Source of the DNA: Orthonyx spaldingii
Taxonomy: Eukaryota > Chordata > Aves > Passeriformes > Orthonychidae
Reading direction: 5' to 3'
Assembly: GCA_013397795.1 (NCBI GenBank)
Contig: VZTJ01005692.1
Coordinates: 1-64,000, forward strand
DNA length: 64,000 bases
Part shown: positions 36,591 to 49,100 of the stretch, one piece after another
How positions within the stretch are numbered: the first letter of the stretch is position 1
Layout: every line of letters begins with the position of its first letter
Translations under genes and position numbers: made by a program
The notes under the pieces: model-generated
The model's input: only the letters and a program-made list of their open reading frames with translations
Told to the model about the DNA's origin: nothing
The model's database searches: none

Positions 36591-39254
36591 TAATGGTGTG
36601 CAGACTCCAAATCCTACTGTGGCCAGGTAGATAAACAACAGCAAAGCAACAAACACAAAAAAGGATGGTGTGGTTAGGACCAGCCCTTCGTTCTGGAATG
36701 CAGGGGTGGAGAAATAAGGTTATTTCTGCTGGTCAGCTGTTAAGGTCTCATCTGCAATAAATCTCTCATCGTAACAATGCATCTGCCAGAAAGCAACATA
36801 ACTACATGACTTTAAAAATGTGTTTGTGCTTTTTCTTTTTTATTTTTTTTAATAAAGAGCAAGGGAAGAACATTGGAAACATTTTTTATTATTATTTTTT
36901 TCTAATATTTTCAGGTAAATCCTGTCCTGTAGTTGTGTATCTCAGACAGTGCAATAAAGCTGCTCCAAGCTGAATCCTTGTTTACAGAGATGTCTGCAAT
37001 GTGTGCAATACAGTCTCAACATTCCCTTTGCTGCCACTGAAGATGACTGTGCTAAAAACATGAGATTGATGATAGACATACAAAAGAGAAAAGAATAATC
37101 AGTTATTCAGACCATTTTACATTTTCATTGATATATTTTTATCCGGTGAAAGAACAGATCTAAGATTTCTCTTACCATTGCTTACATCCTTAGTGCAATA
37201 TCCTTTTGGATATAGAAGTTATTACAGGAAAAAATAGAAAAAATGCATTTTTCTCAAACTTTTATAGAAACCCTGGGTTTATTTTACAAAACACCCTGGG
37301 AAATTCCCCTGTATTTCAATGGCAGCATCAGAAATATTCCAGCTGCTGGGAACTCACATGAAGTTTGGTGACATATGGTGCCACCTATCTAGAAGATGTT
37401 ACACATGTCAAGTATTACAGATTTTAACGGGGTGCCATAGACACAGAGTCCTCTTCCAAAGGAGCCAAACAGGAAATGTTTACCAGACACACCAGAAAGG
37501 AATGGTGTTTATCTCAGATTAAATAAACAATGATATATGGTAAATAAACTCACAGAACTAAATCCAATTTTTCAAATTCTTAATATTTAAATAGGACCAT
37601 AAGATTACAGGCCTTTACTGGTTAGTTCAAAGACCACCTGCATAGACAAGAGCAAATAAGACACAGCTTAGGGAATTTTTTACCCTTCAAATAAGTAAGA
37701 AAAGGACCGGGAAATTTCTTCTTAAGGCTTTTTTCAAATAAACCAGAATAATTTGGAAAACGCAACAGCATTGGTACAAGCACAGGCACATATACCAACA
37801 AGGAAGAGAAGCCGGACATTCTCTTTCAATTCGAGAATCAGTAAAAATGCATGGTGACAAACAAGTGACTGAAAGAAGTTACTTTAACCACTTACTGTAA
37901 AATTCTAGCATTTTTTTACCAGAGGCTGCAAACTCAAGAGTCCAATCTTTCTACAAAATATAGAATGAGATTTCTCAAAGAAACATGAAAGCTTTCCTTA
38001 TGGCATTTAGTGAGCCCAATCATGTGTATCACTACATTGAGCAAACAGGTTACAAGTCAATGTCTGCCACTTACAAGAAGGCACCGCAGGAAAAACATTT
38101 GTATTTGCTTCTGGGAAGAAGTTTTGCCCTAAAAGCATTTTTTTCCTGGGGAATGCAGGCAGTAGGCCTATTGAAAGGATTGTCCAGCACCCATGGAAAG
38201 GCAGTTGGAGACTGCTGTGCATAACTAACATTAAGGGCCAGATAGGCTGAATAAATAAGCAAACCTTGCTTTGGCACAAACTGCTCTCTGGTACAGTAAT
38301 GATGCAAACAACACCCAGCCTTTTATATAACCAAGTCAAAGCCCATAAAGGCCAATTACAGAGTTCCACAAAGTTTGAATGCATTCTGTCTCAAATCCAA
38401 GGTGAAAGTAAATAAGATACTGCACATTATTTCAGTTTTCAGTAGTAAACACTGCAGTTTAAACAAAAACCAAAACAAACCAGCACATGCCTCTAGATGG
38501 GTATTTTAAACATTCTCCTGTGGAATTTTATTCAAGAGCTATGGCAGGCAATTCAACAGCAAGTGTTTCACTAAAGATTTCCTCACCAACTGTAACTATA
38601 ATTTAGCATCTGTTACAGGAATCAATTTATATTTACTGTATGAGAAATGAGACTTACTGAGATCAAGACCACATCAGCTTTAAAGACACTTTTCAATTGG
38701 AATTGTTTTGGGAAGTTGCAGACCGACACAAGGCTATGTTTCCATGCAAACCCTCTACAACACTGTCACTGTGCAGCAGATCATGCCTGTTACTTCCAAG
38801 AACCCACGGTAATGAGTCAGAATGCAGGAGCAGCAAAGGAGCCCAAGCACACTGCCACACACATTCCTAATAACTCCCAGACAGAAAAACCTTGCCGTGT
38901 GCTTTCTTCAGCACTCCTGCTTGGAATGAAACAATCTTCTTATTCAGACTTTACCAAGACTTTATTATCAGTTATCTGACTGACTTCCTTGATGGTTCCT
39001 AAAAACTGACAGTTTTTTTTGTTTATAGCTACACGTGGCATGATGAAATTCATCGTTTGAAGCAGCACATGAATTCAACCCAAAACTCTTTAGTATTTCA
39101 GACCTAGTAAAAGAAGCAAACTTTCCCATCGCAAGAACAACATATTTGTTATACATCAAAACTGCTTTTCTATTTCTATTAATACTTACAAAATAATGTA
39201 AATTCATAATATTTGTCTTGCTTGCACACAGCAATAGTACAAAATGCCTCAGTT
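36591..39254. other. Intergenic DNA 3' of BRD9
   Basis: AT-rich with no exon recognised. The reverse open frame at 38007-38384 and the forward one at 38647-38979 have no family similarity or splice context. Confidence 0.55.
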
Positions 39255-40027
39255 TCAGTACTGATGTATTATAAAAGTTTTATTTTGAAATTATTGAAAA
39301 GCACACTTTATCCAGTATTTTTCCATCCTACAGATATACACATCATATTAAAAAATAAAAGTACTATCTTTTCTTTGTGTTTCAAGGGATCACAAAGACA
39401 TTCATTTTTTTCAAATCCAGGGCAGAAGTCTCGTAAACGAGCATCTTACTGCAACTACCAAGTACTATTACTCTCAAATTAAGTGCTCTCTACAGTGATT
39501 TAAAAAAATATTTAAAAATATGGGGAAATGTTTAAAAACAATTTCTATGGACTGTTAGCATTAGGAGATGGAAAACATAATAATGGTCCCAATTCATGCA
39601 GTTCTTTGTTCCTCCTTGGAGATGTTCAGGTTAAGACCTGAACAGAACTAGTAGATAATTTTACTGCAAACATTTAATGACTGCTGCCATGATTTTGTGA
39701 AAATTATCACTTTTCAGTGTCTATAAAATACAAATTTTTCTAACACATTATTTACTGTTTTTCAGTCAAGATTTATACACCATTAAATAACACTCTCCCT
39801 TAACAAACAAATTGAAAGCAGTTCTTGGTACATTGCTAATGACATGATGCACTAATTAGTTTGGAGTTTGGGTGTTTTTATGTATGCTTGTTTAATCCTG
39901 TATACATGATAATATTATACACCAATCCTCATAGAAAAGAGGACAAAAATGCAGTTTCTGTTGTGAACAAAAACTTTATAAAAACATAATACAATTAAAA
40001 TACAAAATAAATATAGTACATGTCAGA
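39255..40027 (-). other. BRD9: Probable BRD9 3' UTR and poly(A) signal
   Basis: Sequence after the BRD9 stop codon. On the minus strand the first canonical AATAAA is at 39284-39279, followed by a GU-rich stretch within about 40 nt, giving a UTR of roughly 770 nt. Nearer ATTAAA variants occur at 39896-39891 and 39677-39672, but at least the nearest lacks an obvious GU-rich downstream element. The boundary is inferred. Confidence 0.4.
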
Positions 40028-40128
40028 TTAGTTACTAGTAGTATTTGAGGTTTCTGGAGACTGAAGAAATTCATAGGGATCATGAACCATGTCTTGCTGT
40101 TCTCCAACACTCAGATGAGAGGGACTTC
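40028..40128 (-). CDS. BRD9: BRD9 terminal coding exon 16
   Basis: 101 nt after acceptor tcaacag, ending in TAA at 40030-40028. It encodes SPSHLSVGEQQDMVHDPYEF followed by LQSPETSNTTSN. The HDPYEFLQSPE motif is the conserved BRD9 C-terminus; the last residues differ from the human tail. Confidence 0.96.
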
Positions 40129-43100
40129 CTGTTGAATATGGGAAAAAAAAGCAAAACCTTTAAAAGTACAGAAAAAAAATTAAGAGATATTTATACATAT
40201 AAACAGCATGGTTATTTCACAAGTTCATTTCAAACTTTTAAAGAAAGACAATCATTTAAATTATATTTAAACAGGAGATTATGATAAAGAAATCACAAGA
40301 TTCTTAGTAATTTAGATAATTTTTGGAAAAGTAATCATTATGCCATTACTCTAAGCTGAAAAATTATACAAATGCAACTATCATCCATCCAACACCTACC
40401 TTCTCAGAAATGGCACCAGATTGTTATGCATTATGTTATACTATCATCCTGTCTTATCACTGAATTTTACACTTGACAGTGAAATGCTGTTCTAGAATCC
40501 CACTTGTTACCTGCTGCATACAACTATGCTGACGTAAAATAATCATTATATCCTCCTCAGTGTAACCAAGGGCATCAAATGCAGGTGCTTATAGGGATTT
40601 GCCAGTGAGTATCAATTTATTTCACAATTATTCCAATCACACCTAATCAAAAAATAGTAAACTACAATTAGTGGTCTTAGTTCTGGAGGTCAAAAGTATG
40701 TCGTTAGTTATCTTTGACACGCATATTTAAAAACTAAAACATGGTAAGTCACCACACTGTTTTATCACAGTTTCCCACAAAGCTTTATGTAAATTACAAT
40801 GTAAGTTTAAACTAATTTCAAATAAAGAACAAGTACTGCAACTTCTGCAACACAGCTAACTTTACCAAGATGATGTTGGTCTCTTTCAGAGGTGTTGGAG
40901 AGGGAACTCAAATTGGATGATGGCCTGGATCCCACTCTGTCAGCCTGAGCTTCATGAAGGTCCTGAAGCAGTTTAGTTGTTTCATCCAGATGTAGATGGT
41001 TATCATCATGATCAAGCTCCTTCTTCACTTTTCCTAAGGGCCACCAATCAAAACCCATAACCGACCCATGAATTACCAAGTCACTATAATAAAGTTCTAA
41101 ACTTAATTAACACAAGCATTGTCTATTACACAAATTACCTCAATCTTGCATTTTCTCTTGCACTTCTAAAAAGCAACAGCTGCAGACCTGTGCAGTTATG
41201 GAAGATGAAGGAAAGTGCCACACAGAAACGGCTGAAACTGAACTGACTCCCAGTATTTAAACAGCTGTAAGAGCTTAACTGGCCTTTGGTACCTGTTAAA
41301 CGCCAGACATGACAGACTGGCCTGGGTTAGAAGGGACCTTAAAGGCCATCTTGTTCCAACCCCCTGCCACAGGCAGGGACACCTTCCACTAGACCAGGTT
41401 GCTCAAAGCCCCATCCAACCTGGCCTTAAACACTTCCAGGGATGGGGAACTCACAACTTCTCTGGGCTGCTTCTGCTAGTGTCTCACCATCCTCACAGTA
41501 AATAACACATTTAGTTTATAGCAAAAGAGAGTCAGCTAGAAGGTCACTTCACATCTACGTCAAAATACAGTTCATGAAATCTATGGAGGTGGAGGCAAAG
41601 AAATTCCTATCACAGAAGGTTCTAAGAACAGTACCTTGTCCAGCTACACTGATTTTGCAGTAAACAAAAAAAAAATGTGAAATTGGAAAGAACTGCATGT
41701 ATGTGCCAATATATGTGCTCTTCTTTCATATGAAGACCTAAAAAAATTCCCTCAGCTTTAAACAGGAAGACAAACTCCTTCCCTTCTCCTTCTTAAATGT
41801 TAATTTTGCAAGAATTATGGTAAGATGTAATGTCAAACTCTCTCTGGAAGCCAATTAATCTAGAAGCATGATTATTTACAGAAAGGTCAAAGAAGAAAGT
41901 ATAAGCAGTTTTCAGTGGTGCATGAAATTTATAGTAAGACTGACATGTCTAAATATTATCTATAAAATGGATATTTATTCATTTTCTACTGAACTGCAAT
42001 AAAATTAGAGTGAGATAGCATAATCAGAGTTTACAATTGCTTTTCAAACTTCCTATGTGAGAAATTTGTAGAAATCTTTTCTCTTTAAGTCTTCAATTAG
42101 TTTGGGTATATTTTATAATAGATAGTTTGGCCTCTCACATTCTGAATTAAAAGTACCTTAAAATATTGCTTGGATGACATTTCTGAAGACATTTGACCAT
42201 CTCAGCTGCCTGCAGAAATGGCAACAGTACTTCTTGTGGTATTTAAAGGATAACTATCAAAGGCATGTATTTGAAACAGCATCCAAATTCTTTTACACAG
42301 CTGAAGATAAAGTCTATCCAACACCAGAAGTTTCTTCTGATTTTTGTTTTGGGATATTCTGAGTGGCAATATCATCAAGTTTCACATACTTACCTAATTC
42401 CCAAGTTATTTTAAAGACATCATATGAAGCAACATCATTTCTGCGTGAAAGCTTCACACTGATTCTTAAAATTTATGTTACTATGAACACATAAAATACA
42501 AGCAAAGCTATTAAAATAGTGAGGTACGAATGCTTTGATAGCTTCAGTTGTACAGGAAAAGTCAGCTTGGATAACATATGGATGTCTCAAAGGAAAAACA
42601 AAGCAAGGTTTTATTTACCAGCCCTAGATTTTTACCTCTGTCAAATGTAGACTTATTACTACTTTTCAAACACTTTTTTTAGTCTCAGCAAATCCAGCTG
42701 TCGTTGTGTCTAAATGGTACAACTAAACCATAACTGATGTCTTGTATATTTAGTTACTTACCTAATGAACTTAACATAGAAATATCAAGAGATACATCTG
42801 AATATGGCTTCATGGAGAGAAAGTCCAAGTCAGAAGTGTTACTGTCTCCAGCAGACTCTCCAACCTATTAAAATACAAGAAACAGAAAGACTAGCAAGAG
42901 TGACAAGCTGTCAATAATTTTCCAATGTTTAAGGCACAAATCCATTCTCTTAGAAGTGTGTATCTCAACACCTGAGATGGAGGATCCATAACCATCTTGG
43001 CTAACCTGAAATTCAGAGACAGCTCCAAAGGGTTCCTGGACAGACCAGTCATATGAATGGCCAGGGATGTGCACAGTAGTCCAAGTCTTTTATCTTATTA

Positions 43101-46100
43101 TCCAGGACTGCTGAAATTCAATTACACACTCAACTCATCCATGTCTCATGGTAGAACCTGGGCAGCTGGAAATATTGCCAGTGTCCCTCATCTTCTCCAT
43201 ACGTGAACACTGGATTTATTGAAGGTTTTAGTACAGTGGGCCTCCCTCTTCACAGTATCAGCTGGAACCGGCCTCTCTAGAATTTTTTCTATGCGTTTGC
43301 ATAATGAAATACAGCCTGCACTGCACAATTCCCTTTCTTTCCACACCCATTGCAATATTGCTAATGTAATGGCACAAAGTAAGAAATCAGAGTCACTAAG
43401 CTTCAAAACCTATTCTAAGAGAAATCTCTGAGGATGCCTGCTCCAGCAGGAGGAATGAGACACTTAGGCAAACACACAACCAGGTATTATCTTTTAGAAA
43501 TATGAAAATGAAACCTAGCACTTTCATGAAATAACTTAACCAGTCACCTTCTAGAGAAATCCACACCTTTCCACAAAACATAAGGAATATTTATAAAACT
43601 ATGAATTTTTTTTAGTTGCTATAATGCGATTCATATAATTTTTATGTGAATTGCCATAAAATGTAGTGCATATCTTCTGTTGCCACAAATAATTTGCAAG
43701 ATAAAACCTGTACCACTTAAAGAAATACTTGATTAGCAGCTGTAAAAGCATAAGATATGGATTATTTACACATACTTTCTAGTAGCCATTTTCAATGGAT
43801 GTGGTAAAACTGATTAATATTAATGGAGTTTTTTTTTCCAATTTTGCAGCAGACTGAACCTCAAATACCAATGAGCAGATCAAGTACCTTTTTTGAATTC
43901 CTATGTGATCTTTCTGCCTCTGAGACTTAGTTATGCACGCTGAAATAAGCTAGAGGATACAGAACAATAAAGCCACAAATGAAAAGACTGAGTGTCAGAG
44001 AATTAATTTGCAGTACTGAAACCTTACTCCAGATACTGTAATTTTAATATTCTACCTCAGACCATGCACTGAAACGAAACAATGTCTCGATACTACTTTT
44101 TTGTTTATGTTTTTTTTCCCTGTTGTTTCCCCCTCCCCTGCCCCCCAACCATTTTACCATAATCTGTTTGGAAGAATCCAGACAGGTATTACGCAACTTG
44201 TGTTCTTCTTTTATAAGAACTGGCAGAACCTAAAGAACAAAGAAATACTTTAGGCCTTAGCATTTCATAGCTTATATTTACTAAGAATGTTCCCTGAGAA
44301 TGTTTGTGTAATTTACTGGTTTTCCACAATGAAGTCCTGGGCCACCACAGAACACTGTCACATTTTATGATGTTTGAGTAGAACCTTCACAAAAAAATGA
44401 AGACCAACTCTCCTCTAGGGCAACCACATACAGTCATGCTAACAATTTGCAACTAACCAGGACAGCCTCTTCAGGAATAACCTAAAGCCTCTTCTTTCTC
44501 ATATACTCCACTTATCAATCTTTTCTGTATTACCATACAGAACAGAGGCGTATCAATAAAGAGTTTGAATGTTGGAAGCTCAGAGAATATAAATTTTCTC
44601 TACTGTAAATGTCAAAACACTTTGCCACTTAAAAAATCCAAACAGACTGAGTATCAACATAACTTACTTTAACTTCATCCAATGGTTTTACTGGGATGTT
44701 TCGCCTCTGGAAAGAAAGAATACCAATAATTGCTTATATTCAACACATGAGAAAGACATCTTTCTTGTACTGTTTCAAGTATATTCAAATTTCACACACA
44801 AAAGGAGGCTAGAGGCAGCTAATTTTATCACACATCTGTAATACAATTTCAATGCAACAGTTGTTGTTTTTAAATATTTTAGTATTATGCATTTTAATTA
44901 ATCTTTGAGTCCCCTTACACTATTTCTTCTGCTCACCAACTTTTTATTCAAATGCAGTATCTTTATCATTACTTCAGTAACTTCTCATCACAAATCATTC
45001 AAGGTTGTACTTTCAGAGATACTAATTCTTACTCAAACCCAGCAGCACAAAACGCTCAAGCATAAAACACCATGGCATATGATCACTGAAACACACACTT
45101 AATTGTGTAAAATCAGCATATATCCACATATGTCACAACCGAACAGCATTTTCAAGTGTAAATAGCCATTGACCATTTGAGAGGTCTTCAGAAATTCTCA
45201 CCTGGAATGAGATTCATAGAAAAACGTAAAAGGTAGGCACATTTTATTTTAAAGCTAAGTTGACTATGCTGCATACACACATTTCTACATGTAGAAGGTA
45301 TTCAAAGTATTGGGTTTTAACTTTTTGAACTAATCCTTTACATTTCTTCCTGTTATGTGTACAATCTTATTCCCATAGGGAAAAAGCACCCAGAAAATTC
45401 TAAAGGATCCTCAGATTTTTTCATTCTATTGGTCTCCTTATTTCCGAACACCACCTACCCTATTCCACTTCTATATCTGCAAAGGTTTAGTATAGTCTCA
45501 TTTCCACCATGTCAGGAAGTCTAAGTACTTTCCATCTTCCCATCCTGCCTCCCTTTCTTTATTCTTCAATCTTTCAGAATGTCAGCATTTTAAATAGCAG
45601 ACAATTATTCAAACTAAGAGTGGTTTTCAAAGTGAAGATAACATGAAATTTATTTTCAGAAATTTTGCAATTTCTTTTAGCTTATTTTGTCTTGGGAATG
45701 CAAACATTCTCATTAGAATCATACATATTTCTGAGAAAAGTCTCTTCACCAATCTTAGTATGACTCTCACCAGGGAAGTGCTTTTGTAAATAAGCTAAAA
45801 GCTTTTTCTGTAGACACAGTACATGAATGCAAAGGTTACCAGTAGGGGGTAAGAGACATCTGGTACAGTGATAATTAATCTGTTCTTTAATTTTACTTCC
45901 ATGTTCCAAATAATTAATCCTTCCACGAGAAATATATTTTGTTTTTCAATTAAGAAAAATCCCAAAACCTTAACAAAAGCATTGCAGTCTAACTCAGAAG
46001 TAGGTAAGTCATGACATGGAGTGACAAGGCTGCCCAAACACTATCCAGTTGGTTGGTCCCTGCTATGTTGCATCCCCTGCCTCCTCCTTTCTGCAGTCAC

Positions 46101-49100
46101 ATAGTGAACCACACTGGAGAACTGACCTAGCCAGAGAAAAGGATTCCTCCTCTGTTGATTAATTCAGTCTCTAATTTGGTTCATAGTTGAACAGCTAAGC
46201 ATGCACTGCTTAAACTGACAGTGGAAAGCAACCATCTCACACAATATTAAAAAGCCAATAGGTTCATTCTTATTCTGATGAATTTGTGACATTTCGGTGC
46301 ACCCAGGACACACCTGCTTGAGCTGGTAAATAGTTTTGGAATGGTCGCCACTAGTGATCTGGTCCAGAAGATCATCAACTATTTTCTTGCTGTAACTTCC
46401 AGCATCCTTCACAAATTCTTGTAAGCTAGCAGGAATGGAGATAAGCATTACAGAAAACATTTACTTTTGTAAAAACTACTTCAACTTAAAATATTGTTTT
46501 CCCCAAATACACTGCATTACACCTATATTTTCTTTGTTCTTTAACTCTTTCATGCTTCTTCAGAAAAGCAATTAAGGCCTTCAAGACAGAGAGTTTTTTC
46601 TTTTATTTTAATAGTAAAGTAGATCTGCAACTTGTTTTTCACAAGTACAAGAAAATTTTGACTTGAATTATCATTGATGGTAGGTTAGTGGGTTAAAAAT
46701 GAAAACACAAGAGATAAAAAGCGTGTGATTATTTCCTTCCCTCCAAGATCAACAATTTAATGATAAGTGGCATTTTTCTTTTCATGTAGCTTTAACTCTT
46801 TCAAAACCCCTTGAAAAACACCACGGTTTTAAAGCCACTGAAATGTATTACTTGCCTTTTTAAACTTATTTTCTGCTGGGTTTAAAGCAAAACACTAAAT
46901 ATGTGGCAACCTATAATATACTGTGGTTGAAGACCCTAACAACAAGATCCATAACAACCTTGCAATAAAACAGGATAGCTTGAAAGGACTAATGGAAAAT
47001 CCCCCCAAAACTTTCCCCACCCCCAAAAACCCAAAAGCAAACAAACGAAAAAAAACACCAAGAAGGAAGAATGCTAGCTTCAAATTTTAAAACTAAGTTT
47101 TAGAAAAAAAATCAGGATTTGGAAGCTCTTAGTTGAGATTTAGTTTAAATTGCTTTTTTAAAAAATTGTTATGAGAAGTTAGACTTCCTAATAAGGAGGC
47201 CCTACCTTAAGGCACACTGGATCCCAGTTTCATCACCATATGCTGAGTATAGGAGCTCCATCTCATCTGGTTTCAAATCATGAAATATAGAGTTGTTTTG
47301 CAAGGAAGGTGCTGTATTGGCACTGGTAAGAAAGGTTACTATACAGGTAAAAGAAAGACACAACAAATTATTAGAACAAGTGTAAAAGATCACTTGGAGG
47401 AAAAAAAAAAGGATTGTCTTTTCTGAAACAGATACAGAAAGTGCCATGTATTTTCTTCTCCAACTGAAAGCAAGAGCAGTATCTCAAGGACACTTCCAGA
47501 CTCTAGAATCAGCACAAGTATTTTAACTGTATAAGAGCACAACTATTTCAACCATATAAGCAAATATAAATACTAGAAAATCAAGAACTAAGTTATCCAC
47601 CCCACTCGGAGAAGAAAAAGATTCATGGCCACAGCCCCTTTTATATTTGTACATTTTGTGTGCATTTACTCTACTGTTGGTTGCCAGCCCACTTCTGGAG
47701 AACAGATTAGAAACTTTTAAAAACTGTCAATAATACCAGGGAAAAAAAAATCCATAGTCTGCAAAATCCTGGTCCTATGATGCAAAAATGCAAATAACTG
47801 GAAGCTATTTCTCAATTATAAGTGCAATTACTCTGGAAAAATTATTTCCCCCAGAGGAAATGGACTACCATTATTGGAAATCTTCTAGTGTGGCTATAAC
47901 ATTAAGGTAAAATATTAATCCATAGACTGTTAATTAAGTTATGCTTAATAAGCAAAAAATTCAATGTAATAAAAACTGCATTCTGCTGTTAATGGAATTA
48001 TTATATATTACAAAAAATAACCAAGCGAACTTTCATATTGAGACAGGTATAAACTGAAATTATTTTATATCAAGCAATTGCTCAAACCTTTAATAAACAC
48101 AAAGTTAAAACATGGTCTTTGTTATTTACCTTTATTTCTTCGTTCATCTTTGAAGCCCAGTGTAGTAAAACCAGGTAATAATTTGCTTGACAGTGAACTC
48201 AGATCCACTGGGTGAGTTTCCTCCTCTAATAATTTGATTTAAAAGAAGGCTTAGAAAAGCATTTTATGTTTACAATTAATGATGAATAATTAGAATTTGC
48301 TATTTTAGAGCTGTAATTAACATAAAGACTAAATGTCTTTTAATCTATACATTAAGGGTAGGTACTGTAATTCAGGTTCTCCATTTAAATTTCAAACCCA
48401 AGCTATAAATATGCTTCCATGTCTAATTCATAAGATCTATGGCTTGCTTAAGTTACATCACTTCTAAAGTATACAGCAGCATGTGTAATTATTTTAGTAG
48501 CTCATTCACAAACTTTCGAGATCCAGATATTATTGAAGAGATAAAAGCAGTCTCTTAAGTTGACTAAGTGGTTGTTTGTTTATAGGAATCCATTACCATC
48601 ACTCTTTAAATTTTCAGTGGCATAACTTCAGAGGCATTAAATATTTTTTTTTTCAGAACTAGGTAATAGGCATGATAGCACCCAAAATTCTCAATTTTTT
48701 TCCAGAAAAATTTAGTACCAAATGAAAAAGAATTTAGCAGGCTTGTGTCTCTCAATAAAAAAGCAGTCATATATTCATCAGTGAAATAACAGGAAAGCCG
48801 TGAACAAATTCTAATCTCAAAAGGTGCAGAGAAGGACGTGCTAAATCAACATGACACACAGCACCAAAAAACTATGGCATTTCATTCATTATTTTCAAAA
48901 CTTCTGCATCTTGAGCTTGAAATTATAACAAGGGAAAAGCATAGAACAATATAAATAACATATAATAGTAACAGAACAAAAAAACCCAAGAGAAAAGATC
49001 AAAGAACTAAAGAAAAAAAAACCTGAGCAAAACCTATAAACTTAAAACTGAAATTTAGGTAATGCTTTAAATTAGGAAATAAAGAGGTAAAAGATTGTTC

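Larger units (their letters stand above)
40129..42761 (-). other. BRD9: BRD9 introns 14 and 15
   Basis: Intron 14 is 41034-42761 and intron 15 is 40129-40865. Apart from the CR1 fragment in intron 14 they are AT-rich, and I saw no further exon, RNA gene or repeat. No convincing extra exon with both splice sites and an open frame was seen. Confidence 0.7.
42865..47205 (-). other. BRD9: BRD9 introns 11 to 13
   Basis: Intron 13 is 42865-44667, intron 12 is 44707-46313 and intron 11 is 46426-47205; the exons between them are listed separately. The sequence is AT-rich with short homopolymers only. I recognised no repeat family and no RNA gene. Confidence 0.7.

Noticed and set aside
48270..48350. 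Possible C/D box snoRNA in BRD9 intron 10 (ATGATGA-like box)
   Set aside because: No matching D box or terminal stem at a suitable distance.
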